Shown here: positions 8,377-16,315 of the stretch, in pieces
Layout: every line of letters starts with the position of its first letter
Numbering within the stretch: position 1 is the first letter of the stretch
NCBI RefSeq assembly: GCF_022489035.1
Contig: NZ_JAKVTV010000003.1
Coordinates: 1 to 64,000, forward strand
Direction: 5' to 3'
DNA length: 64,000 nt
Origin: Christiangramia lutea
Lineage (GTDB): Bacteria > Bacteroidota > Bacteroidia > Flavobacteriales > Flavobacteriaceae
Notes under the pieces: model-generated
Told to the model about the DNA's origin: nothing
The model's database searches: none
What the model saw: the letters and a program-made list of their open reading frames with translations, nothing else
Made by a program: the position numbers and the translations under genes

Positions 8377-8466
8377 AGGTTGACTGCGCCTCAACCAGGC
8401 ACTCCCACCCCGTAATAGCATCCGGTTTTTCTTGCAGTCCAAAGGTCATAAAACCAAAAATCTGCT

Positions 8467-8709
8467 TTAGACTAACCTTTTATTGAGAAAGGCTCTTCCA
8501 GAACCGGTTTTCAAATATTTTTCAAAGGCATAGGCTTTATACTTATCATTAAAATGAATTTGGGTAACAAGAAAAACCGGCAATCTTTGTTTAGTAGATT
8601 TCACTTTTCCTGCACAATGTTCCTGGAAACGGCGTTGGAAGTTAGAGGTGCAACCCACATAGATTGTTTTGTCAGAACATTCTAATAAATAAACAATCCG
8701 GGTATCCAT
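8467..8709 (-). CDS. GIY-YIG domain nuclease-like protein
   Basis: This 80-residue single-domain protein has the variant motif VYLLECSDKTIYVG (GIY-YIG equivalent) followed by RRFQEH and AYAFEKYLKTGSGRAFL, so the conserved Arg and Glu are present. I chose the ATG at 8709 because it puts MDTRIVYLL at the N-terminus; an in-frame extension to 8751 would run into the flanking repeat. Such small proteins are scattered beside RNA genes in Flavobacteriia. It lies between two 92-bp repeats next to ssrA, which suggests it arrived as a small mobile or duplicated unit. Nuclease activity is inferred, not shown. Confidence 0.85.
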   Translation of the reverse strand: MDTRIVYLLECSDKTIYVGCTSNFQRRFQEHCAGKVKSTKQRLPVFLVTQIHFNDKYKAYAFEKYLKTGSGRAFLNKRLV

Positions 8710-8742
8710 TCTATTTAAAATGATAGTGGACTGCGTCCCCGT

Positions 8743-8834
8743 AGCTCGCAATAAAAAAAGTAGATTAAAAATAAGGAAAGGTGATAGAATAAAAAAGCTC
8801 GCCTTCGCTCAAAAATGAGCTTCGGCGAGCGAAG
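8743..8834. repeat. 92-bp direct repeat, copy 2, with terminator hairpin at the tmRNA 3' end
   Basis: This is the second copy of the repeat at 8285-8376. It touches the 3' end of tmRNA: on the minus strand the RNA ends in ACC and the hairpin with its T tract follows at once, so this copy is the likely ssrA terminator. Having the same sequence beyond the GIY-YIG gene makes that gene look inserted at, or copied with, the ssrA terminator. Confidence 0.8.
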
Positions 8835-8835
8835 G

Positions 8836-9231
8836 TGGAGTCGGAGGGGTTCGAACCCTCGTCCAAACAAGCAATTCAGCTGCTTTCTACACGTTTAGTT
8901 TTCACTTAATTGTCGATGCAAAGCCGGCCGAAAACCACCAACTTTACACGTATCCTCGTTTAAATTTCAGGAACTCATCAAGGCCCTGAGCTCCCTATAT
9001 TTACTTTATCGGTGCCTCTAATGTGAACGCCGTAAATCAAGGCTTTCACGAGACATCTTGGTTCCCTGCCTAGCAGGGATTAAGGTAACGTACTATAATT
9101 CGGTTACGCAGCCAAGGCGTAGTTATTCTCGCCGTTTAAAAAAGTGTGAAACATGAGATTTAAGAGCTATATCCCAGCGCTCTACGTGCTTACAACTCAA
9201 TTAGACTCGCTGTCAAAACCAAGTCGACCCC
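8836..9231 (-). ncRNA. ssrA: Transfer-messenger RNA (tmRNA)
   Basis: The 5' end reads GGGGUCGACUUGGUUUUGAC and pairs with the 3' end CGACUCC to form the acceptor stem. The T arm (GGGUUCGAACCC) is intact. The resume region encodes GENNYALAA followed by UAA (GGCGAGAAUAACUACGCC, then UUGGCUGCGUAA), the flavobacterial type of proteolysis tag. The RNA rescues stalled ribosomes together with SmpB. The genome encodes ACC and then T after the acceptor stem, so the final A of CCA must be added post-transcriptionally. The ends are estimated to within a few bases. Confidence 0.95.
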
Positions 9232-9284
9232 ATAAAATAATGAACATCTTCTTTGCCGCAATAATTGTAATAATTATGCGGGCG

Positions 9285-9550
9285 TTACCCCGCTCAGGCG
9301 GGGTCGGGCTATTCGCTGCAATCTTTTTTGTCGTGCTTAGACAAGCTCAGCACTTAAAAAAAGGATTTCCGCTGCTATCCCTAACGCGAATGAGAACGGT
9401 TAAAATTGTTAGGTTTTAACCAGTTCGAATTCGTCCTGAACTTGTTTCAGGACCTATGGAAATGCTGAAACTCCCGATTTATCAGGACAGCATAACCCTT
9501 TCAATATTTCAAAATTCTTGAACCCTGAGCGTAGGCGAAGGGTCAAAGAA
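9285..9550. repeat. Intergenic cluster of dispersed palindromic repeats
   Basis: This gene-free stretch upstream of ssrA holds several short palindromes: ACCCCGCTCAGGCGGGGT near 9285-9304, CCTGAACTTGTTTCAGG near 9435-9451, and ACCCTGAGCGTAGGCGAAGGGT near 9522-9543. The second belongs to the same family as the elements at 25.6-26.1, 35.2 and 36.3 kb. They look like REP-type elements of Flavobacteriaceae. No coding function was seen. Confidence 0.6.
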
Positions 9551-9600
9551 ATCCGACTGTAGTTTACAATCGGGCCAGCAAAGATACTCAATTAAATTTA

Positions 9601-9608
9601 TATCTTTG
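9601..9608 (+). promoter_or_regulatory. -7 element of the saccharopine-dehydrogenase-like gene
   Basis: TATCTTTG matches TAnnTTTG, 35 nt upstream of the ATG at 9644. Confidence 0.55.
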
Positions 9609-9643
9609 AGACACTACTAAACTACGCAAAACCTATACCATAA

Positions 9644-10867
9644 ATGATAAAATTCGCCCTGATCAAAGAACGAAAAACACCACCAGACAGGAGAGTGGTT
9701 TTTTCTCCCGATATGCTTAAAAAGGTGGTTTCCAAATTTCCGGAAGCTTCCTTTAAAGTGGAAAGTTCTGATATCAGGATATTTAGCGATGATGAATATC
9801 GAAAAGCAGGTTTTGAAGTTTCCGAAGATATCAGTGATTGCGACGTACTTCTGGGAGTAAAAGAAGTACCGATCCCGAATTTGATACCTGACAAAAAGTA
9901 CTTTTTCTTTTCCCATACCATCAAAAAGCAGCCATATAATCGTGACCTGCTTCGTGAAATTCTGTCAAGAACGATAGAATTATACGATCATGAGGTGATC
10001 ACCGATAAAAATAAGGCCAGGCTCATAGGTTTTGGTCGTTATGCCGGGCTGGTGGGTGCCTATAACGGAATTCGGGCTATCGGTGTCAAGGAAAACAAAT
10101 TCCAGTTACCCAAGGCCGAAGACCTGCCAGATCTGGATGCTATGCTAAAAGAACTGGACGGTATCGAATTGCCACTTTATAAATTCGTGCTTACCGGTAG
10201 TGGAAAAGTGGCACATGGAGCGAGGGAAATTCTGGAGCATTTAAAAATGAAACAAGTAAACCCGGAAACGTACCTGGTCAACGAATTCGATCAGCCGGTA
10301 TTTTGTCATATCGATGTGTTAGACTACGCAAAAAGAAAGGACGGCGCTGAAGGTAGCCGCAAGGAGTTCTATAATGTCCCTGAAAATTATGATTCCGATT
10401 TTATGAAATTCGCCAAGACCAGCGATGTTTTTATCGCCGGGCATTTTTACGGACAGGGAGCACCAGTTTTTTATTCAAAGGACGATGTTCGCCACAAGGA
10501 TTTCCGAATAAAATATGTAGCCGATATCTCCTGTGATATTGCCGGTCCGGTAGCATCTACCATCAGGCCTTCCACCATCGCTGAACCTTTTTACGGCTAC
10601 GACAAGAAAACAGGTTCCGAAGCAGATTTTAAGGATCCTAAGGCTATTGCAATTATGGCGGTAGATAATTTGCCATGCGAGCTGCCCAAAGATGCCAGTG
10701 AAGGCTTTGGGGAGATGTTCCTGGAGCATGTAATTCCTGCATTTTTTAATGAAGATAAAGATGGAATTCTGGGAAGAGCTCGGATGACAAAAGATGGAAA
10801 ATTAACTCCGTTATATTCTTACCTTCAGGATTATGTAAACGGAAAGCACAATAATGATGACAATTAG
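9644..10867 (+). CDS. NAD-dependent saccharopine/alanine dehydrogenase-family enzyme
   Basis: This 407-residue protein has the N-terminal alanine-dehydrogenase/transhydrogenase-like domain (MIKFALIKERKTPPDRRVVFSP, with the paired Arg used for substrate binding) and a central Rossmann region (KFVLTGSGKVAHGAREIL) of the GxGxxxxG type. It most resembles saccharopine dehydrogenase of the NAD, lysine-forming (LYS1) type, which Bacteroidota often annotate only as an NAD(P)-dependent oxidoreductase. It overlaps the next gene by 14 nt. The exact substrate is not certain. Confidence 0.8.
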   Translation: MIKFALIKERKTPPDRRVVFSPDMLKKVVSKFPEASFKVESSDIRIFSDDEYRKAGFEVSEDISDCDVLLGVKEVPIPNLIPDKKYFFFSHTIKKQPYNRDLLREILSRTIELYDHEVITDKNKARLIGFGRYAGLVGAYNGIRAIGVKENKFQLPKAEDLPDLDAMLKELDGIELPLYKFVLTGSGKVAHGAREILEHLKMKQVNPETYLVNEFDQPVFCHIDVLDYAKRKDGAEGSRKEFYNVPENYDSDFMKFAKTSDVFIAGHFYGQGAPVFYSKDDVRHKDFRIKYVADISCDIAGPVASTIRPSTIAEPFYGYDKKTGSEADFKDPKAIAIMAVDNLPCELPKDASEGFGEMFLEHVIPAFFNEDKDGILGRARMTKDGKLTPLYSYLQDYVNGKHNNDDN

Positions 10868-11693
10868 ATCTATTTTTTTAACCGGGGTACTCTTTCTTCT
10901 TAGCCTTACGATGATGGCACAGACCCAGGTAATGACTTACAATATCAAGTATGCCAACGAAAATGATGGTGAGAACAGCTGGTCCAAGCGGAAAGACTGG
11001 ATCACAAGCCAGATCAATTTTTATGAGCCGGATGTACTGGGAATGCAGGAAGCAGTGAAGTCTCAGCTGGATCATTTTTCAGAAAATATCAAAAATTACG
11101 CAGTTATTGGTGAAGCAAGGGATGGAGGAGATAAAGGAGAATTCAGTGCGATCCTGTACAAAGAGGACAATTTCAAAGTTTTAAAAGAAGATACTTTCTG
11201 GCTTTCTCAAACTCCAGATGAGGTAAGCAGGGGATGGGATGCCGATTTTAACCGGGTTTGTACCTATGCACTTTTTGAGAATAAAAAAACCAGAGAGAAG
11301 TTCTGGATCTTCAATACCCATTTTGACCATGTGGGAACGGAGGCCCGTCAAGAGAGTTCAAAATTGATCATTTCAAAGATCAAAGAATTGAATAAGGACA
11401 ACCTCCCGGTATTACTGATGGGTGATTTTAACCTGGAGCCAGATTCCGAAGAAATAAAAATGATCTCAGAATTTTTGGCTGATTCTAAAGACAAGGCCGA
11501 AAATACTTTCGGACCGGAGGGAACATTTAATGGCTATAACTTTAGCGAACCTGTTACCCGCCGGATAGACTACATTTTCAGCAATGAGAAAGTGAAAGTG
11601 AAGAAATACGCGGTTTTAAGCGATTCCAAAGACTTGCGCTATCCTTCAGATCATTTGCCAGTAATGGTAGAGGTGGAATTTCCCGAAGAATAA
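10854..11693 (+). CDS. Secreted endonuclease/exonuclease/phosphatase-family protein
   Basis: This 279-residue protein has a cleavable signal peptide (FLTGVLFLLSLTMMAQ) and the EEP metal-dependent phosphodiesterase fold: TYNIKYAN, DVLGMQEA (catalytic Glu), NTHFDHVG, LLMGDFNLEPDS and a final SDHLPV with the catalytic Asp-His. Export implies action on extracellular or periplasmic phosphodiesters such as lipids, nucleic acids or sugar phosphates. Two adjacent ATGs (10854 and 10857) both lie within the end of the preceding gene, so translation is probably coupled. The 3' end overlaps the convergent DUF2809-like gene by 43 nt. Confidence 0.88.
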   Translation: MMTIRSIFLTGVLFLLSLTMMAQTQVMTYNIKYANENDGENSWSKRKDWITSQINFYEPDVLGMQEAVKSQLDHFSENIKNYAVIGEARDGGDKGEFSAILYKEDNFKVLKEDTFWLSQTPDEVSRGWDADFNRVCTYALFENKKTREKFWIFNTHFDHVGTEARQESSKLIISKIKELNKDNLPVLLMGDFNLEPDSEEIKMISEFLADSKDKAENTFGPEGTFNGYNFSEPVTRRIDYIFSNEKVKVKKYAVLSDSKDLRYPSDHLPVMVEVEFPEE

Positions 11694-12058
11694 GTCCGGT
11701 AAAATTCGATAAAACCTACGAGAAAAATTCCGAGGCTATAAGCCAGCAGATCCAAAACTGAAAAACTGCTCCCCAGGATGATAAAGAAGATTTCGGGCAA
11801 CTGGTATTGCAAAACTTTTACGATGTTGATCAGCTGGAAGAATTCCACTGCAAATGAAAATAGAAGCACGCTGCTTAATGCTTTTATGATCGAAAATCTG
11901 GTAATGCTCATCAAAAAACAATAGAGCAGGATCACGACGAGGAAATCGCCTAGGTAAGGCCTAATAAAATCATCTTTTATATAAATGGCGATCAGGACTT
12001 CGACCAGAAGCAAAAAGCAAAAGCCAAGAAAATAATGTAGTTTCTTATCTCTTTTCAA
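11651..12058 (-). CDS. DUF2809-like small membrane protein, TTG start
   Basis: This 135-residue protein has four predicted membrane helices and the segments RPYLGDFLVVILLY, FAVEFFQ and GSSFSVLDLLAYSLG, which fit DUF2809. The frame opens with TTG at 12058, no in-frame ATG lies near, and the N-terminus KRDKKLHYFLG looks natural, so TTG is the likely start. It is the last gene of a three-gene minus-strand operon, 10 nt after the oxygenase gene. The function is unknown. Confidence 0.75.
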   Translation of the reverse strand: MKRDKKLHYFLGFCFLLLVEVLIAIYIKDDFIRPYLGDFLVVILLYCFLMSITRFSIIKALSSVLLFSFAVEFFQLINIVKVLQYQLPEIFFIILGSSFSVLDLLAYSLGIFLVGFIEFYRTYSSGNSTSTITGK

Positions 12059-12068
12059 GCTTAGAGAT

Positions 12069-12839
12069 TTAAATGTGATTAGGATGATGGTTTAGAGATT
12101 TGATCTGGCTTTTATATTCTGAAGGCAGGATTAGAGATTTCAGCAACCAGTCCAGGTTGATCTTCCTGCTGAACCGGTAGAAAAAGAGTAGGGGTGATAA
12201 CACAGAAACTTTCCTGAAAAACATGATCTTTTTTACCGTTTTCGGACATATCAGGATCTGGGTTTCGATGAGAAGGCGATACCTAAAATATCCGAGGTGT
12301 TTTCGGTACTGCCTGTAGAGTTCCCTCGAGAAATCTCCGTAAGCCAGGTGCTGTTCAAGATGATTTTTTCTCATACTTTTAAAGTCTTCGAACGAGTTGG
12401 GTAGTTCCCTCATATGCATTCCTTTGCCCACCCTGTGGAAGACTTCGAGGACCTCTTCCTTTTCGGAATAGGAAAGAGGGCGCTTCAGGATTTCGCAGGA
12501 CCGTATGGAATAATCGATTAGCATAAACAAAACATCCCGGTATGCCCAGTCCGGTATCGATTTACCCCGACTTCCTTCCACTGAAGCGTGAATGGTGTTG
12601 ATCTTTTGAATAGCTGTCTCCGCTTCATGTTTAGGAGAAAATACTATTTTCCTTGCGTATTCTACGGTAGAAAATAGTCTTCCTAAAGGATCTTCTGGTA
12701 ATCTGCCGGTATAGAAAAGCCAGTCCACACCTTTGTTGAGGGCGAATTCGGCGGAAGCTCCGGCGAAAATGAACAATATTGTATCGCTCTTTCCCCAGAT
12801 TTCCCTTACGATCGAATCTTTTTTAACGAAATAATCCAT
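12069..12839 (-). CDS. MpaB/latex-oxygenase-like protein (DUF2236)
   Basis: This 256-residue soluble protein has DUF2236-like features: the early DTILFIFAGASAEFALN segment, TVEYARKIVF, the HASVEG motif and the WAYRDVLFMLIDYSIR helix. The family includes haem-dependent oxygenases such as MpaB and rubber oxygenase Lcp; the physiological substrate in Bacteroidota is unknown. It lies 11 nt downstream of a small membrane protein gene in an operon whose promoter carries the 19-bp palindrome shared with the winged-helix regulator operon. Confidence 0.8.
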   Translation of the reverse strand: MDYFVKKDSIVREIWGKSDTILFIFAGASAEFALNKGVDWLFYTGRLPEDPLGRLFSTVEYARKIVFSPKHEAETAIQKINTIHASVEGSRGKSIPDWAYRDVLFMLIDYSIRSCEILKRPLSYSEKEEVLEVFHRVGKGMHMRELPNSFEDFKSMRKNHLEQHLAYGDFSRELYRQYRKHLGYFRYRLLIETQILICPKTVKKIMFFRKVSVLSPLLFFYRFSRKINLDWLLKSLILPSEYKSQIKSLNHHPNHI

Positions 12840-12850
12840 GATTTTTTAGT

Positions 12851-13135
12851 TTAACTACCTGCAAATGGAGTTCCGAAAACTCCTACCGCCAGCTCGGCCC
12901 AAACAAGTAAAAAAGCCATTAGTATGATCCCGCAAATGATAAGTCGGTTTCTAGCTGAAGAAACCATGCTCAGTGCACGCTCGATAGCAATTCCCGTAAT
13001 AAGTAACAGGATTCCCATTACGATAAAATCGAAGGCAGACCAGTTAACTCCGGTATCGAATTGCATGGCGAGGAATGGGATGAGCAGGATAGCTCCCACG
13101 ATCAAAAAGACAATTAATAATCTGTTTGTTTTCAT
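12851..13135 (-). CDS. Small membrane protein, 94 residues
   Basis: The protein has three hydrophobic segments (residues about 7-25, 35-52 and 66-88) and no domain I can name with a function. Similar small proteins occur widely in Bacteroidota and cyanobacteria. It is the first gene of the operon with the MpaB-like and DUF2809-like genes. The 19-bp palindrome at 13168-13186 lies 32 nt upstream of its ATG, so the neighbouring winged-helix regulator probably controls it. Confidence 0.75.
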   Translation of the reverse strand: MKTNRLLIVFLIVGAILLIPFLAMQFDTGVNWSAFDFIVMGILLLITGIAIERALSMVSSARNRLIICGIILMAFLLVWAELAVGVFGTPFAGS

Positions 13136-13167
13136 AATTTTAAATTTAAAAGTGGTTTAGTATTAAG

Positions 13168-13186
13168 TACTTTGAAATTCAAAGTA
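13168..13186. promoter_or_regulatory. 19-bp palindromic operator, site 1
   Basis: TACTTTGAAATTCAAAGTA has perfect 9-bp arms around one central base. It lies upstream of the 94-residue membrane protein gene. A second 19-bp copy with the same outer 7-bp arms lies at 14185-14203. The first gene of the operon there leads into a winged-helix regulator, the obvious candidate to bind both. Confidence 0.7.
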
Positions 13187-13224
13187 AATTGATAAAAAAA
13201 TATAGTGCTTAATTCATGAATGAT

Positions 13225-13536
13225 TTATTTGTTCAGTTCATTTCCGGCTTTCAATAGCTTTTCCAATGCATCCAGGTGTTCCTGGAAAGCCTTCCGGCCT
13301 TTTGCCGTAGCGATATATCGCGTATTCGGTTTGCGGTCTATAAATGATTTTTCAACAATAATATACTTCTGTTTTTCTAAAGCCTTAGTATGACTGGCCA
13401 CATTACCATCGGTTGCTCCCAAAAGCTCCTTCAGGGTTTTGAAATCGACAAATTCATTCACCATAAGCACGCTCATGATCCCAAGCCGGATACGATGATC
13501 GAAGGCCTTATTAATATTGCTTATAATATTCTTCAT
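13225..13536 (-). CDS. Winged helix-turn-helix transcriptional regulator
   Basis: This 103-residue single-domain protein starts with IRLGIMSVLMVNEFVDFKTLKELL and continues with the recognition region GNVASHTKALEKQKYIIVEKSFI and the wing RKPNTRYIATAKGRKAF, as in the HTH_34/MarR-ArsR-like group. It overlaps the preceding membrane protein gene by 4 nt, so the two are translationally coupled. The palindromes at the two neighbouring promoters suggest that it represses both its own operon and the downstream one. No effector-binding domain is visible. Confidence 0.9.
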   Translation of the reverse strand: MKNIISNINKAFDHRIRLGIMSVLMVNEFVDFKTLKELLGATDGNVASHTKALEKQKYIIVEKSFIDRKPNTRYIATAKGRKAFQEHLDALEKLLKAGNELNK

Positions 13537-14177
13537 TCAGCGGTTTTTCTGTCATATTTATTATGCATCCAGATGCCGTAAATAATATGAAAGAGCCCAA
13601 AACCAATCGCCCAGAAATAGATTCCGTAGCCAATGAACTGGGTAGCGATAAGCCCGAGTAACAGGTTGGCATATCCAAGACTTTTCAGATCGGCAAAAGT
13701 ATATTTACTTCCGTGAATTAAAGCCAGGCCGTAAAAAATAAGCATGGCCGGCGCGATAAGCCCGATAAGTCCGTATTGCAAAAGGACCAGGCAAAATAGC
13801 CCTCCAGAGAAAAGCGGAATAAAAAAATTAATTAGTAGCCGTTTACTGGTATGATCCCAAATTTTCTGATCGTTCTTACTTGCTTTTCTGGTAGTAAGAA
13901 AAATGGCGGTACCAATTGCCAAGACCAGAACGCCTAAAGCAATCAGTATTAATTGCTGAATCACTTCGGTACTAATATTACTTGCAACCACCGCATTGTA
14001 ATTCTCTTCGTAAATCGACCCACCGCCGGCAAGAATGCTGATGGCAAGTATCGCACCAATGATCGCATAAATCCCTGCAAAAACTCCGGCAAGTGCGCTT
14101 AGAGAAATGAATCGGGAGGAGCGGTTCATCATATTCCGGATCTCGCTTAGATCGTCCAGATACTTTTTATTTTCCAT
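13533..14177 (-). CDS. Five- or six-helix membrane protein cotranscribed with the regulator
   Basis: This 214-residue protein has a short cytosolic N-terminus (MENKKYLDDLSEIRNMMNRS) and about six hydrophobic helices. I chose the ATG at 14177 because the upstream part of the open frame crosses the operator at 14185-14203 and does not look like protein. It couples to the regulator gene by the ATGA overlap at 13533-13536. Pairs of such membrane proteins with HTH_34 regulators are frequent in Flavobacteriia; the membrane protein may modulate the regulator, which is inference. Confidence 0.8.
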   Translation of the reverse strand: MENKKYLDDLSEIRNMMNRSSRFISLSALAGVFAGIYAIIGAILAISILAGGGSIYEENYNAVVASNISTEVIQQLILIALGVLVLAIGTAIFLTTRKASKNDQKIWDHTSKRLLINFFIPLFSGGLFCLVLLQYGLIGLIAPAMLIFYGLALIHGSKYTFADLKSLGYANLLLGLIATQFIGYGIYFWAIGFGLFHIIYGIWMHNKYDRKTAE

Positions 14178-14184
14178 TTTAAAG

Positions 14185-14203
14185 TACTTTGAAAAACAAA
14201 GTA
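14185..14203. promoter_or_regulatory. 19-bp palindromic operator, site 2
   Basis: TACTTTGAAAAACAAAGTA has perfect 7-bp outer arms and ends 7 nt before the ATG at 14177. It has the same length and outer arms as site 1 at 13168-13186. Binding here would block initiation and expose autoregulation of the membrane protein/regulator operon. Confidence 0.7.
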
Positions 14204-14240
14204 AGTTTATTTTTCTGAATGAAAAAAATAAATTCAGCAT

Positions 14241-14272
14241 AAAAAAAGCCCCGCTTATAGCGAGGCTTTAAT
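14241..14272 (-). terminator. Intrinsic terminator of the TlpA-type lipoprotein gene
   Basis: On the minus strand a GCCTCGC/GCGGGGC stem with loop TATAA is followed by a T tract, 14 nt after the stop at 14286. Confidence 0.8.
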
Positions 14273-14285
14273 TTTTCTAAGCTTT

Positions 14286-16214
14286 TTAAGCTTCTGGCTG
14301 TGAATCTTTTTGAGTTAACTCTATCATTAAACCAATCTCTTTCAGCATTTTTTCATTATTACCACTATACCCAACTTTTCGGAAATTTATATTCCCTTTA
14401 GGCCCTATAATGATCTTGGTAGGAATTCCATTAATCCCATAGTCTGAAACTACTGTGAAGTCACGGCTACCGTCAGCTACAACTTCATCCATGATCACAT
14501 GAAAATCATAATCATTTTTTTCGATGAAATCGGAAACCTTTTCATCCCGGTCTTCACCGGGTTCCCAGGTATTTACGAAAAGAAATTCTACATTCTCATT
14601 AGAGGCATATTTTTCAACTGCTTTCTGCATTCCGGGGAAAGACTTTTTACATGGTCCACACCAAGTTGCCCAGAAATCAAGAATAACGGTTTTACCCTTC
14701 ATAGAACTAAGAGCTACTTCGTTACCCTGAAGGTCTGTAAGCTGGAAGGAGGGAGCCTCTTCATCTAACATTTCCTTCAGAAGATTTTCCCTTGCTTTTT
14801 CCATAGCTTTTTCTTCAAGCGATGCATAGTAAGCATCAAAATCATCATCGTTATCACCTTCAGAATATGCCTTTTTCAGGTATTCTTTCATTTCTGATTC
14901 AGCGCGGTTCTCAATGATAAACTGCTCTGCCTTGTCCAGGGTTTTTTTATAATCACCAGCTTCAATAAGATATTCCACGTAACGTGTGGTCATATCAGAA
15001 GAGGATTCATCGGTTAAAGCCTTTTCCTGAATGGCGATCGCTTCTTCAATCTTCCCTTGTTTATAAAGAGTGAATGCATAAGTGTCCCCATACATACTTT
15101 CACTGAAGGCAAGCGATTTATCATACTGCTTTCTGGAATAGTAATCTGGTTTATTCTCATAATCACCTTCACTCTTACGAAGGATTTCAAGGGATTCTTT
15201 CGATAGTTCTGCAGCCTTTTCCAGTTCCTCACCTTTTTCTGCTAATTCCCAGGCGACACTATTATATAAACCGGCTTTTGTAGTTTCCGTATCGATCTTA
15301 TTCACATATTTCTGAAATTCTTCCCAGTTCTGTTCTTTAGCATAGGCCATAGCGATGTAACGTAGCATCACATTCCGGAAATTCTCATTATCGATCCCAA
15401 GTTCTTCGAATTTTTTGAAGCTATTTACCTTTTCCTCCAGATCTTTAGACCGTACCGCCTTCATCACCAGGTCCATTTGAGCTACATTGCTTTTTGGGTA
15501 TTTTTCCAGGGCGATCGCTTTCAATGAATCACTTTCCTTGTCTGCGCCTTTGATCTCATACAACCGGTAAAGAGAATTTATTCCTTTTGTCTCAAGGCTA
15601 TCTCGGCCAAAATAGTCTGCGATACGTTTATCTATATATTCCAGCCCTTTTTTTCGATCAGATTTTAGAAGTACCTCGGCATAAGACGCTTCGTAATCCT
15701 TTTCCAGTTCTGGATTTTTTTCCAGTTCTTTTTCCATTAGTACAAGTACTGAATCTGGCTCAACCTTAACATTGTATCTGTCTGCCTGGTTAGTGTAGTA
15801 ATAACCTCTGGAAGCTAAGGCGCCTTTCACCTGTTCGCCATTTTCATCGTAAAGAGGCATCACATAACCTTTGCGGTTATTCGACTCGAAAATATCATTA
15901 TTCTTAAAGTTGAATGCAATGGCCTGAATGGTATCTGGTATATTCAAACTAGCGTAGTGTGTACCAGCTGAATCTCGAAATTCAAGATCTACCGGATAAT
16001 GCTTAGTTTTTACAAGATAATTTACGGTAGCTTCGGTTTTCTGGTTAAATTCACCGGAATACCTGATATTAATAGTTTCTCCGGGTTGTGGTTTGGACTT
16101 GGAAATATAAAGTTTTCCCATTTCCATGCCCTCTTCCTTTTCAGAATAATCTTCTCCACAGGAGACAAAGGTAACCATGGCTGAGAAGGCCAGTAATTGA
16201 ATGAAATTCTTCAT
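14286..16214 (-). CDS. TlpA-type thioredoxin lipoprotein with TPR-like middle region
   Basis: This 642-residue protein has a lipobox (AMVTFVSC), an N-terminal beta-rich part similar to the TlpA N-terminal domains of Bacteroidota, helical TPR-like repeats in the middle, and a C-terminal thioredoxin domain with WCGPC in LDFWATWCGPCKKSFPGM. It should be a periplasmic or outer-membrane-anchored disulfide reductase. I chose the ATG at 16214 because the lipobox then lies about 20 residues in; the upstream extension is not signal-like. It is monocistronic with its own terminator. Confidence 0.87.
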   Translation of the reverse strand: MKNFIQLLAFSAMVTFVSCGEDYSEKEEGMEMGKLYISKSKPQPGETINIRYSGEFNQKTEATVNYLVKTKHYPVDLEFRDSAGTHYASLNIPDTIQAIAFNFKNNDIFESNNRKGYVMPLYDENGEQVKGALASRGYYYTNQADRYNVKVEPDSVLVLMEKELEKNPELEKDYEASYAEVLLKSDRKKGLEYIDKRIADYFGRDSLETKGINSLYRLYEIKGADKESDSLKAIALEKYPKSNVAQMDLVMKAVRSKDLEEKVNSFKKFEELGIDNENFRNVMLRYIAMAYAKEQNWEEFQKYVNKIDTETTKAGLYNSVAWELAEKGEELEKAAELSKESLEILRKSEGDYENKPDYYSRKQYDKSLAFSESMYGDTYAFTLYKQGKIEEAIAIQEKALTDESSSDMTTRYVEYLIEAGDYKKTLDKAEQFIIENRAESEMKEYLKKAYSEGDNDDDFDAYYASLEEKAMEKARENLLKEMLDEEAPSFQLTDLQGNEVALSSMKGKTVILDFWATWCGPCKKSFPGMQKAVEKYASNENVEFLFVNTWEPGEDRDEKVSDFIEKNDYDFHVIMDEVVADGSRDFTVVSDYGINGIPTKIIIGPKGNINFRKVGYSGNNEKMLKEIGLMIELTQKDSQPEA

Positions 16215-16315
16215 AAATAGGTTTAATATTGGTTCATGACCAATAAAACTACTCATTTTATAGCACTTAGAGGAACTTCGTTCAGATTATTCGACGACTA
16301 ACGTTTTCGTGTAAA

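Noticed and set aside
8125-8442. 105-codon open frame on the minus strand
   Set aside because: It runs through the end of the DsbA-like gene and the 92-bp terminator repeat, and its translation has no protein-like character.
9153-9419. 88-codon open frame on the plus strand
   Set aside because: Its first half is antisense to the 5' part of tmRNA and the rest lies in palindromic repeats.
9421-9435. GTTCGAA-like word suggesting a tRNA T arm
   Set aside because: No acceptor, D or anticodon stem could be built around it; the only RNA gene nearby is ssrA.
16212-16256. Upstream extension of the TlpA-type lipoprotein gene
   Set aside because: The extra 14 residues would bury the signal peptide; the ATG at 16214 gives a normal lipoprotein start.
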